Below are positions 1 through 7,114 of a stretch of DNA of 18,436 nt, piece after piece. The stretch's first letter is position 1, and each line of letters opens with the position of its first letter. Location of the stretch: positions 1 through 18,436 of the forward strand of contig JAIDPG010000192.1 of the NCBI GenBank assembly GCA_029062865.1. The letters run 5' to 3'. The translations under genes and the position numbers were made by a program. Below the pieces are notes generated by a model. That model saw only the letters and a program-made list of their open reading frames with translations. It did not search any database and was not told where the DNA came from. Source of the stretch: Oscillospiraceae bacterium. GTDB lineage: Bacteria > Bacillota > Clostridia > Oscillospirales > Ruminococcaceae.

Positions 1-37
1 CGCCGAACTATTCCGCGAGCATTTAACGTACCGTTGA
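1..37 (+). CDS. C-terminal end of an upstream gene (partial)
   Basis: A reading frame enters from the left edge and ends at TGA 35-37; its last residues read AELFREHLTYR. The stop lies nine bases before the next ATG and overlaps the GAGGAG ribosome-binding site of that gene, the spacing expected of two co-transcribed genes. Only about 11 residues are visible, so no family can be named. At least one other frame is also open here, so this is only a likely call. Confidence 0.3.
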   Translation, partial: AELFREHLTYR

Positions 38-46
38 GGAGAACGT

Positions 47-619
47 ATGGACGAAAACAAACTGCTTTCCGTACAAGAGGCTTTGTCGGATTTCAAAAAA
101 GCCGGAGAGCTTCCTATGGAATTTATCGGGGCGTTTGAGGAGATACTTCCCGAGGAGATAATATACATTTGGAAAGAATACGGTCTTGGCGGCTTTTGGG
201 GCGGATATTTTCGCGTTATCGACCCGCGCGCCTATGTCGGGTTGGTTGAGGAAACGTTTTTCGCCGGAGAGGACTGCGTTCCGCTTATGACCACCGCGTT
301 TGGCGACATTCTTGTCTGGGATAACGAGGCGCAATTCCTTGAGCTGATAATGCACAGATACGGAATTTATCGCATGGTGGACGCAGGGTTTTTCGAGCTT
401 CTGCGCCGCTGTGACAGCGAGTTTATCAACGACGTTCTGGAACCGACAAACTGCAAGGAAGCCGCGGAACTTTTGGGCGAACCCGATTTTGACGAGTGCT
501 TCGGGTATGTTCCGCTGTTGGCGTTGGGCGGCGGCGAGACTCCCGATCACCTCAAACGCTGCAAGACAAGAGAACACATTTATCTTATATCCCAATTGGC
601 GGGGAATATTGAGGAATAA
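47..619 (+). CDS. GAD-like / DUF1851 (T6SS immunity Tdi1-like) domain protein
   Basis: This is a 190-residue acidic soluble protein with no signal peptide or membrane segment. The N-terminal part (about residues 15-75) has the GAD-like pattern: an LPEEIIYIWKEYGLGGF helix-turn, then the phrase YFRVIDPRAY. From about residue 80 it shows the DUF1851 pattern, including TAFGDILVWD. In known proteins this pair resembles the Tdi1 immunity protein and occurs as orphan immunity genes in polymorphic-toxin loci. GAGGAG at 36-41, five bases before ATG 47, supports the start. No toxin partner is visible here, so protection against a toxin is inferred from family alone. The family call rests on remembered motifs, not on a search. 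Confidence 0.65.
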   Translation: MDENKLLSVQEALSDFKKAGELPMEFIGAFEEILPEEIIYIWKEYGLGGFWGGYFRVIDPRAYVGLVEETFFAGEDCVPLMTTAFGDILVWDNEAQFLELIMHRYGIYRMVDAGFFELLRRCDSEFINDVLEPTNCKEAAELLGEPDFDECFGYVPLLALGGGETPDHLKRCKTREHIYLISQLAGNIEE

Positions 620-662
620 GCGATTTAGAGGATAGAGGTTAGAGATTTAGAGACAGGATAAC

Positions 663-690
663 ATAACCCCCGCTGCTTGGCGGGGGTTAT
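663..690 (+). terminator. Hairpin, terminator-like, after the GAD-like gene
   Basis: ATAACCCCCG (663-672) and CGGGGGTTAT (681-690) form a perfect 10-bp stem with an 8-base loop. It follows the stop of the preceding gene by about 40 bases. There is no immediate T-run (the first TTTT is at 697-700), so termination may be weak. The next 20 bases hold a tandem CGGCGATTT(T/C) duplication. Confidence 0.5.
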
Positions 691-734
691 CGGCGATTTT
701 CGGCGATTTCTCTGCGATCGGAAAAGGGGTAATT

Positions 735-1211
735 ATGAAAGGCTTCACAAAGTCCGAATTCGCGCTGTCAATTGCTTGCAGCTCGCTTACGCTGTTGTGG
801 GTCGTTGTGCGGTTTGTGCTGGACATCATCTGGGAAACGAACAACGGCAATTTTATATCCGTAAGGCTCGTTTACCTGATAGCCGCGCTTGTCGGCGGTG
901 TTTTGCCGATAATTCTCACAATTGCGCTCAGAGTTCACACGGAGCGCTATTTCGTGAAACGCGCGGTTGTCACCGTCGTCGCGGTGGTTATAATTTACTC
1001 GGTCGCAAGCGCGATCATGGTTTACGAAATATTTCTGGTCTACCAAATCGGCGTTTGCGTCGCGGGAATTATGTACGATGTGCTTAAAAACCAAGACGAG
1101 GCGACAATAGGCAGAGAGCGAGCCGTGCTGTTTCTCTCAAACCCGCTTATCTATTGGATTATTAAGGAAGTGTGGTATAGCTTGATATACTTCATGACTG
1201 CTGATTTATAG
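735..1211 (+). CDS. Small multi-pass membrane protein, unrecognised
   Basis: The protein has 158 residues and about four hydrophobic stretches: near 8-30 (IACSSLTLLWVVVRFVLDI), 42-66 (VYLIAALVGGVLPIILTIAL), 73-98 (AVVTVVAVVIIYSVASAIMV) and roughly 128-155. The loop between the second and third stretches is basic (RVHTERYFVKR). I do not recognise a family and see no catalytic motif. AAAAGGGG at 722-729 precedes ATG 735 by five bases. The gene stands alone: it is flanked by terminator-like hairpins at 663-690 and 1216-1234, and by AGAGG-type purine repeats on one side and their complement on the other. Confidence 0.7.
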   Translation: MKGFTKSEFALSIACSSLTLLWVVVRFVLDIIWETNNGNFISVRLVYLIAALVGGVLPIILTIALRVHTERYFVKRAVVTVVAVVIIYSVASAIMVYEIFLVYQIGVCVAGIMYDVLKNQDEATIGRERAVLFLSNPLIYWIIKEVWYSLIYFMTADL

Positions 1212-1215
1212 GAAA

Positions 1216-1240
1216 TCCCCGCTTTAGGCGGGGAATTTTG
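1216..1240 (+). terminator. Intrinsic terminator after the membrane protein gene
   Basis: TCCCCGC (1216-1222) pairs with GCGGGGA (1228-1234) around a TTTAG loop, followed by ATTTTG. It lies four bases after the TAG stop at 1209-1211. The stem core matches those of the hairpins at 9474-9500 and 12338-12360. Confidence 0.7.
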
Positions 1241-1244
1241 TATA

Positions 1245-1279
1245 AATTCTTACCTCTTATTTCTTGAATTCTTACCTCT
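1245..1279 (+). repeat. 13-bp direct repeat AATTCTTACCTCT, two copies
   Basis: AATTCTTACCTCT occurs at 1245-1257 and again at 1267-1279, a 22-bp period. The reverse complement (AGAGGTAAGAATT) resembles the TTAGAGGATAGAGGTTAGAG run at 624-643, so related purine-rich microrepeats flank the membrane protein gene in opposite orientation. The second copy abuts the promoter of the next gene. Function unknown. Confidence 0.6.
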
Positions 1280-1287
1280 AATTGTGC

Positions 1288-1316
1288 TTGACTTTTAAGC
1301 GAAAATATGCTATAAT
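1288..1316 (+). promoter_or_regulatory. Sigma-A type promoter of the acyl-CoA dehydratase activase gene
   Basis: The -35 box TTGACT (1288-1293), a 17-base spacer and the -10 box TATAAT (1311-1316) are near consensus. The start of transcription should fall near 1323. This rules out the earlier in-frame TTG at 1282 and supports the ATG at 1390. Confidence 0.85.
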
Positions 1317-1389
1317 CTTAATATGGCGTAATATCGCGCCGCAATCTGTTTGTGTAATTTTTTGCCTGTTTTGGAGGAGTTTGCATATA

Positions 1390-4300
1390 ATGAAACGCGT
1401 AGGATTTGACATCGGCTCGACCACCGTAAAGGCGGCAGTCGTTGGGGAGAAGAACGAGCTGCTGTTCAGCAATTATCAGCGGCATTTTTCGGACATAAGA
1501 AAAACCGTATCGGATATGATAGCGGAGGTAGGGCGTGAGCTTAAGGGAGAGCGCGTGCTTGTCGCGGTGACGGGCTCCGGCGGAATTTCCGTGTCGAAGT
1601 GGCTGAAGATACCGTTTGTACAGGAGGTCGCCGCGGGAACGGACGCGATAAAGGCGATAATCCCCGATACGGACGTGGCTATCGAGCTCGGCGGCGAGGA
1701 CGCGAAGATTACATATCTCACGGGCGGACTTGAACAGCGCATGAACGGCACCTGCGCGGGCGGTACGGGCGCGTTTATCGACCAGATGGCGGCGCTTCTC
1801 AACACCGACGCTTCGGGACTCAACGAGCTCGCAAAGGACTACGAGACGATCTACCCTATCGCCTCACGCTGCGGTGTGTTCGCGAAGAGCGATATCCAGC
1901 CGCTGATAAACGACGGCGCGAAGCGCAGCGACCTTGCGGCATCGGTTTTCCAGTCCGTCGTAAACCAGACGATAAGCGGGCTTGCGTGCGGCAAGCCGAT
2001 AAGAGGCAACGTCGCGTTCCTCGGCGGTCCGCTGCATTATCTTTCCGAGCTTCGGGCGCGTTTTATCGAGACGCTGAACCTCGCTCCCGGAAACGTCATT
2101 TATCCCGCGAACGCGAACCTGTTCGTTGCAATGGGCTGTGCGCTTTCCGAGGAAGCGGAGGAGGTAGAGCTCGACGCGCTCGTTAAGAAAGCGAACGACC
2201 TCGGCGACAACCAGCTCCGCGAGGTAGAACGCCTTGCGCCGCTTTTCAAGAGCGCGGATGAGCTCGAGGCGTTCAGAACGCGCCACGCTAAAGCTATAAT
2301 CCCGACGGCGGATATTTTCACGCACGAGGGCGCGTGCTATCTCGGAATTGACGCGGGCTCGACGACGACGAAAGCCGTGCTGCTGAATTCCAACGCAGAG
2401 ATACTCTACTCGCACTACGCGGGAAATCAAGGCGACCCGCTGAAATCCGCAATCGGTATTTTGAAAGAGATCTACGAGCTCCTCCCGGAGGATGCGTACA
2501 TAGCCAAGGTCTGCACGACGGGCTACGGCGAGCATTTGATAAAGGCGGCGCTCAGAGCCGACTTCGGCGAGATCGAGACAATGGCGCATTATAAAGCCGC
2601 GGACAAGATCCTCCCCGGCGCGGAGTTTATCCTCGACATCGGCGGGCAGGATATGAAATGTATGCGCGTCAAGGACGGCGAGATCGACAGTATTCTTTTG
2701 AACGAGGCTTGCTCGTCCGGCTGCGGCTCGTTTATAGAGAACTTCGCGAACGCGCTCGGAATGACAAGCCAGGAATTCGCGAAGCTGGGCTTGGAGGCGG
2801 AAAACCCCGTCGATCTGGGCTCGCGCTGCACCGTGTTTATGAACTCCCGCGTTAAGCAAGCGCAAAAGGAGGGCGCGACCGTCGCGGACATCTCGGCGGG
2901 ACTGTCGTATTCGGTAGTCAAGAACGCGCTGTTTAAGGTAATAAAGCTGCGCGACACCGCTTCAATGGGTGACAAGATAATCGTGCAGGGCGGCACGTTT
3001 ATGAACGACAGCGTGCTCCGTGCGTTCGAGCTGATTGTGGAGCGCGAGGTCATCCGCCCCGACAAGGCGGGGCTTATGGGCGCTTACGGCGCGGCGCTCG
3101 TGGGGATCGAGCGTGACGACGGCGAGGTCTCGACGATAGCCAAGGCGGACGAGCTTAAGGACTTCAAGCCCGAGAAAACCACGGCGCGGTGCGGAAAGTG
3201 CTCGAACAACTGCCTGCTTACGATCACGAAATTCGCGGACGGCAAGCGTTACATAAGCAACAACCGTTGCGAACGCGGCGCGGGAAATGTCGCGAACGCC
3301 GAGAAGCTCCCGAACCTCTACGAGTTCAAATATAATCTGCTGTTTAACCGCGAGAGCCTGCCGGAGGACAAAGCTCCGCGCGGCGTTATCGGCTTCCCGC
3401 GTGTGCTCGGAATGTACGAAAACTACCCGTTCTGGCACACGCTGTTCACCGAGCTCGGGTTCTCCGTAAAGCTCTCGCCGAAATCCACGCGGGCGATTTA
3501 CGATCTCGGGATTGAAACAATGCCGTCCGAGAGCGTCTGCTATCCCGCGAAGCTCGCGCACGGGCACATTCAAGCACTGATAAACGACGGCGTAAAGCGT
3601 ATCTTCTACCCGTCGCTCCCGTATGAAATGAAGGACGGAAATGGCGGCGACAATCACTATAACTGCCCCGTCGTCGCGACATACAGCGAGGTCATCAAGA
3701 ACTCCGTGCCGGAGCTGAGAAGCGACGTGAAGTTCCTCAATCCGTTCCTGCCGATTTTCGATGAAAAGCGCCTTATAGAACGGCTTTTCGAGGAGATAAG
3801 CAAGAGCCTCCCCGATTTGTACATCACGAAAAACGAGATACAGATCGCGGTTCAAAAAGCCTACGCCGAGGACGCGAGCTTTAAACAGCTTGTGCGGATA
3901 AAGGGCGAGGAGACGCTGCGCTATCTCAGGGAAAACAACAAGCGCGGCATTGTGCTTGCGGGGCGTCCTTACCACGTTGACCCGGAGATAAACCACGGGC
4001 TTCCCGAGATGATAACAAGCTATGGCTTTGCGGTGCTGACCGAGGATTGTGTCGCGCACCTCACGAAGATAGTCCGCCCGATCCGCGTTGTAGACCAATG
4101 GACTTACCATACGCGTCTCTATGCGGCGGCGCACGTTGTCGGCGACAGCAACAATCTCGAGCTCGTTCAGCTTAACAGCTTTGGCTGCGGGCTTGACGCT
4201 ATCACGACGGACGAGGTTCAGGAGATACTCCACAGCTTCGGCAAGCTCTACACCTGCCTGAAAATCGACGAGGTGAACAACCTCGGCGCGGCGAGAATAC

Positions 4301-5679
4301 GCCTGCGCTCGCTTATCTCGGTAGTGGACGAGCGGCAGCGACATAACTATCAGCCCACTCGCGGGCACGTCGGTTACATAAAGCAGCCCGAATTCACAAA
4401 GGAAATGCGCGGCAAGCACACGATACTCTGCCCGCAAATGGCGCCGATACATTTCAGATTTTTGCAGGCGTCGTTCAATCACTGCGGCTACAAAATGCTC
4501 GTGCTGGAGGACTGCTCGAAAGCGGTAGTCGACACGGGGCTGAAATACGTCAACAACGACGCGTGCTATCCGTCTATTCTGATAGTCGGGCAGCTAATCC
4601 ACGCGCTTCAAAGCGGCAAATACGACCTTAACAACACGTCCGTGATGATCACTCAAACGGGCGGCGCGTGCAGAGCTACGAACTATGTCGGTATGCTGAA
4701 AAAAGCGCTTAAGGACGCGGGCTTTGATAACATTCCGCTTATCTCGCTGAATGTCGTCGGGCTTGAAAAGCAGAGCGGCTTTAAGATCACGCCCGCAATG
4801 GCGATGAGAGCGTTTATGGGAATGATCTACGGCGATGTTCTGCAAAGATGCCTGTACAAGGTCCGCCCATATGAGAAAGTCAAGGGCAGCGCGAACGCGC
4901 TGTACGAAAAGTGGGACGCGTTTATCAGAGACGAGCTGAAGTTCCTCTCGATAAAGCGCTTTAACACGAACATTCGCAACATCGTCAAGGAATTCAGCGA
5001 GTTCCCCGTGCTGGACATCAAAAAGCCGAAAATCGGCTTGGTCGGGGAAATTCTCGTAAAATTCCACCCAATAGCGAACAACGATATTATAGGTCTTCTC
5101 GAAAGCGAGGGCTGCGAGGTCGTCGTGCCCGATCTAATGGGATTTTTCTACTATATCTGCTCGCACGGCGTGACAAAGCACGAGCTGCTGGCGAGCTCCG
5201 CGGCTTCCAAGAACATCAAGAACCTTGTCATCAAGGCTTTTATGTTCCTCGAAAAGAGTTATAGAGCGGCGGTTAAGGGCACGAAATTCGGCGTGCCGGG
5301 AGAGATCTTTGAGATGCGCCGAAAGGTAAGCCCGATCGTTTCTCCGGGCAACATCGCGGGCGAGGGCTGGTTCTTAGCAGCCGAGATGCTCGACCTCATC
5401 GACGAGGGCGTGCCGAATATCGTTTGTATGCAGCCGTTCGCGTGCCTGCCGAACCACGTTACGGGCAAGGGCGTAATCGGCGAGCTTCGCCGCCGCCACC
5501 CCGAAAGTAACATCGTTGCCGTGGACTTCGACCCGGGCGCTTCGGAGGTAAACCAGGTAAACAGAGTAAAGCTGATGCTCACGCAAGCGTTCGCGCGGGC
5601 GGGGATCTCGCGGAAGTCGGTAGTGCCGAGCCTTACGGTGAACGATAAGTATTCCGAATTGGTGAACAGCAACAGCTAG
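1390..5679 (+). CDS. Large 2-hydroxyacyl-CoA dehydratase activase-like ATPase (double BadF/HgdC + DUF2229 + HgdB-like C-terminus)
   Basis: The 1429-residue protein starts at ATG 1390 behind GGAGGAG (1373-1379). Two ASKHA ATPase heads are visible: one from residue 1 (FDIGSTTVKAAV) and one from about 319 (GIDAGSTTTKAVLL). Each has the cluster-ligand pattern of HgdC-type archerases: C122 in CAGGTG and C161 in SRCGVF; C441/C445 in CSSGCG and C480 in SRCTVF. A cysteine cluster (C601, C604, C608, C627) follows, then a DUF2229-like part (from about 662) and a long C-terminal region related to dehydratase subunits, with C1014, C1059, C1094, C1346 and C1352. Known archerases use ATP hydrolysis to inject a low-potential electron into the dehydratase. 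The size is normal for this giant family in Clostridia, whose substrate is unknown. No HgdA/HgdB, CoA-transferase or acyl-CoA dehydrogenase gene is nearby, so any pathway is open. Confidence 0.9.
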   Translation: MKRVGFDIGSTTVKAAVVGEKNELLFSNYQRHFSDIRKTVSDMIAEVGRELKGERVLVAVTGSGGISVSKWLKIPFVQEVAAGTDAIKAIIPDTDVAIELGGEDAKITYLTGGLEQRMNGTCAGGTGAFIDQMAALLNTDASGLNELAKDYETIYPIASRCGVFAKSDIQPLINDGAKRSDLAASVFQSVVNQTISGLACGKPIRGNVAFLGGPLHYLSELRARFIETLNLAPGNVIYPANANLFVAMGCALSEEAEEVELDALVKKANDLGDNQLREVERLAPLFKSADELEAFRTRHAKAIIPTADIFTHEGACYLGIDAGSTTTKAVLLNSNAEILYSHYAGNQGDPLKSAIGILKEIYELLPEDAYIAKVCTTGYGEHLIKAALRADFGEIETMAHYKAADKILPGAEFILDIGGQDMKCMRVKDGEIDSILLNEACSSGCGSFIENFANALGMTSQEFAKLGLEAENPVDLGSRCTVFMNSRVKQAQKEGATVADISAGLSYSVVKNALFKVIKLRDTASMGDKIIVQGGTFMNDSVLRAFELIVEREVIRPDKAGLMGAYGAALVGIERDDGEVSTIAKADELKDFKPEKTTARCGKCSNNCLLTITKFADGKRYISNNRCERGAGNVANAEKLPNLYEFKYNLLFNRESLPEDKAPRGVIGFPRVLGMYENYPFWHTLFTELGFSVKLSPKSTRAIYDLGIETMPSESVCYPAKLAHGHIQALINDGVKRIFYPSLPYEMKDGNGGDNHYNCPVVATYSEVIKNSVPELRSDVKFLNPFLPIFDEKRLIERLFEEISKSLPDLYITKNEIQIAVQKAYAEDASFKQLVRIKGEETLRYLRENNKRGIVLAGRPYHVDPEINHGLPEMITSYGFAVLTEDCVAHLTKIVRPIRVVDQWTYHTRLYAAAHVVGDSNNLELVQLNSFGCGLDAITTDEVQEILHSFGKLYTCLKIDEVNNLGAARIRLRSLISVVDERQRHNYQPTRGHVGYIKQPEFTKEMRGKHTILCPQMAPIHFRFLQASFNHCGYKMLVLEDCSKAVVDTGLKYVNNDACYPSILIVGQLIHALQSGKYDLNNTSVMITQTGGACRATNYVGMLKKALKDAGFDNIPLISLNVVGLEKQSGFKITPAMAMRAFMGMIYGDVLQRCLYKVRPYEKVKGSANALYEKWDAFIRDELKFLSIKRFNTNIRNIVKEFSEFPVLDIKKPKIGLVGEILVKFHPIANNDIIGLLESEGCEVVVPDLMGFFYYICSHGVTKHELLASSAASKNIKNLVIKAFMFLEKSYRAAVKGTKFGVPGEIFEMRRKVSPIVSPGNIAGEGWFLAAEMLDLIDEGVPNIVCMQPFACLPNHVTGKGVIGELRRRHPESNIVAVDFDPGASEVNQVNRVKLMLTQAFARAGISRKSVVPSLTVNDKYSELVNSNS

Positions 5680-5686
5680 TGTTGAG

Positions 5687-5790
5687 GAGGCGGTGTTGGG
5701 CGCGTATCAAGAAAAGCAACACTACGGCGGCGCAATTTGGCGCATACCGATACGAAGTAACACACCGGCGGCGCAGTTAAGGCGCGTACC
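5687..5790 (+). repeat. Tandem degenerate ~41-bp units (three copies)
   Basis: Three units follow the activase stop codon, aligned on their G/C-rich ends: GGCGCGTATC (5699-5708), GGCGCATACC (5739-5748) and GGCGCGTACC (5781-5790), so the period is 40-42 bases. Units two and three begin CGGCGGCGCA (5725 and 5766), and units one and two end with a stretch resembling A(G/A)AAAGCAACA. Similar single units lie at 6892-6917 and, on the - strand, at 15715-15737. No good reading frame or promoter was seen within them. Confidence 0.6.
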
Positions 5791-5809
5791 AACCAACAGC
5801 AACGAAACG

Positions 5810-5840
5810 GTGACAAGTAAATTTCAAAAAGTGTCATAAT
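5810..5840 (+). promoter_or_regulatory. Possible promoter inside palindromic element A
   Basis: GTGACA (5810-5815), a 19-base spacer and CATAAT (5835-5840) each match the sigma-A boxes at five of six positions, but the spacing is long. The related element on the other strand has TTGACA-N17-CAAAAT at the same place. Transcripts from here would start inside the first hairpin. Confidence 0.3.
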
Positions 5841-5945
5841 TTTGCGCAAGCAAAATTATGACCGGTTCCGTCAGCGGTGTCGTTCTGCGCGGAGCGAAGC
5901 GCAGCGCAGCGCGGAACGACACCGGTGACGGAATTTTGAAATTTA
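5818..5945 (+). repeat. Nested palindromic element A (MITE/REP-like), leader of the SPFH gene
   Basis: Outer arms TAAATTTCAAAA (5818-5829) and TTTTGAAATTTA (5934-5945) are perfect 12-bp inverted repeats. Inside are two hairpins. The first is a 13-bp perfect stem, GTCATAATTTTGC (5833-5845) with GCAAAATTATGAC (5850-5862), closed by a GCAA tetraloop. The second is about 25 bp with one mismatch (5866-5890 with 5909-5933). ACCGGT occurs at 5861-5866 and 5921-5926, bounding the second hairpin. The 31 bases at 5930-5960, including AAGGAG, are identical to those at 15608-15638 on the - strand, and the 19 bases at 5818-5836 match 15669-15687. It lies between two genes with no transposase inside, so it would be non-autonomous if mobile. 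Confidence 0.75.
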
Positions 5946-5965
5946 AATTAAAATAAGGAGTTAAT

Positions 5966-6856
5966 ATGTTAAAGTTTTCTACGGACAGCAAAAAAGACAA
6001 CGGCGGCGAGGGCGGCAGCAACAGAAGCAAGCTTATCTTGTGGGTGCTGATCGCCATTGTCGCGATAATTGTGATTTTCAACTGCTTCTCGGTTGTGAAC
6101 GAGGGGTTTATCGGGGTGAAGTATCGCTTCGGGAAGATCGTGAACAGCTCGCTGACGGCGGGGCTTAACTTTCACATTCCGTTTATGGAGGAGATAAGAC
6201 CTATCGACATACGCGAGCAGGTGTATGAGGTAACGACCGACGCGTACACGTCGGACACGCAGACCGTCGACCAGCTTAAGCTGAAGCTCAACTACTGCTA
6301 CGACGGCACTCAGCTTCCCGAGATAATCCGCGCTATCGGCGTGGAGAACGTCGAGTCTAAGCTGCTTGTGCCGAACGTCGCGAAAATATCAAAGGACGAG
6401 ATAGGCAAGGTCAAGGCGGAGGACTTGGTTCAGAACCGCTCGACGGTGCAGAACGCTATCTACGAGTCGCTTAAGGAAACGCTGGACTCGCAGGGAGTGA
6501 TCGTCACGGCGTTCGCTATCGAGAACATCTCGTTTGACGACGCGTTCGAGCAGTCTATTCAGGCGAAGGTAATAGCCGCGCAGGACGCTCTGAAAATGCA
6601 GAACAAAACCGCCGAGAAGGAAGAGGAAGCCAAGCAGAAGGTCATCGCGGCGCAGGCGGAGGCGGACAGCCAGAAAATCAAGGCGGACGCGGAGGCTTAC
6701 GCTATCGAGCAGGTGCAGAAGCAGCTGACGAACAGCCCGAATTATATTGATTATATGAAGATACAGAACTGGGACGGCAAGCTTCCTGCGGCGGTCGGAG
6801 ACGTTAATCCGTTTGTCGCGATAGACGCGTCCTCTAATTCAGCCACAACCCCCTAA
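5966..6856 (+). CDS. SPFH / band-7 (prohibitin/stomatin-type) membrane protein
   Basis: This is a 296-residue protein with a short Gly/Asp-rich cytoplasmic start, one membrane segment (about 23-45, ILWVLIAIVAIIVIFNCF) and an SPFH domain from about 42 to 200, with FIGVKYRFGKIV and GLNFHIPFMEEI. An Ala/Glu/Lys-rich coiled coil (about 195-255) includes the AEADSQKIKADAEAYA type of repeat typical of prohibitins and HflK/HflC. Such proteins oligomerise on membranes and organise microdomains or proteases; no partner (NfeD or FtsH) is adjacent. Start: AAGGAG at 5955-5960, five bases before ATG 5966. The ribosome-binding site is the 3' end of palindromic element A, so expression may depend on that repeat. 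Confidence 0.9.
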   Translation: MLKFSTDSKKDNGGEGGSNRSKLILWVLIAIVAIIVIFNCFSVVNEGFIGVKYRFGKIVNSSLTAGLNFHIPFMEEIRPIDIREQVYEVTTDAYTSDTQTVDQLKLKLNYCYDGTQLPEIIRAIGVENVESKLLVPNVAKISKDEIGKVKAEDLVQNRSTVQNAIYESLKETLDSQGVIVTAFAIENISFDDAFEQSIQAKVIAAQDALKMQNKTAEKEEEAKQKVIAAQAEADSQKIKADAEAYAIEQVQKQLTNSPNYIDYMKIQNWDGKLPAAVGDVNPFVAIDASSNSATTP

Positions 6857-6891
6857 TCGCATTAAAAGCACATAACCGTTAAGAAACAGCA

Positions 6892-6917
6892 GAGGCGGCG
6901 CATTATGGGGGTATTCC
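6892..6917 (+). repeat. Single copy of the ~41-bp unit ahead of element B
   Basis: GAGGCGGCGCATTATGG followed by a G-rich stretch and TATTCC aligns with the units at 5725-5748 and 5766-5790. A further AAAAGCAACATACC (about 6966-6979) resembles the unit ends in the first gap. It lies about 35 bases after the SPFH stop codon. Confidence 0.45.
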
Positions 6918-6984
6918 AACCCAAAGCAGCGCTCCCCGCGAGCCGTTACAAGCCGCGTTTAGAACAAAAGCAACATACCCAGCG

Positions 6985-7097
6985 AAGTGTGGAGCGAAAA
7001 AAGAGCCTACAAAGGCGTAGGGCGCAACGCGCCCGGAGCCTTTGTAGGCTGCTAGGCGAACGGAGCGAAGCGGAGTGAGCCGGTTTTTCGCGACTTT
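6985..7097 (+). repeat. Nested palindromic element B, leader of the PcrA gene
   Basis: The central hairpin AGCCTACAAAGGC (7004-7016) with GCCTTTGTAGGCT (7038-7050) is a perfect 13-bp stem, extended by an inner GGGCGC/GCGCCC stem (7020-7025 with 7029-7034). Outer arms are imperfect: AAGT and GCGAAAAA on the left pair with TTTTTCGC and ACTT on the right (7084-7097). A second, weaker hairpin region at 7055-7081 contains CGGAGCGAAGCG, the same 12-mer as in element A at 5890-5901. The TTTAAAATAAGAGG that follows resembles the AAAATAAGGAG end of element A. It is a diverged relative by architecture, not by continuous identity. Confidence 0.55.
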
Positions 7098-7114
7098 AAA
7101 ATAAGAGGTGAAAA

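Noticed and set aside
2962..4482. 506-residue open frame on the - strand inside the activase gene
   Set aside because: Fully antisense to a well-supported coding region, with low-complexity Arg/Val/Leu content and no ribosome-binding site.
5687..5790. CRISPR array
   Set aside because: Three degenerate units with no constant repeat and unique-spacer pattern, and no cas genes.
5680..5965. Integron attC-like site after a stop codon
   Set aside because: Palindromes between genes recall gene cassettes, but no paired RYYYAAC/GTTRRRY boxes or integrase are seen, the copies carry ribosome-binding sites, and the genes are large housekeeping types in both orientations.
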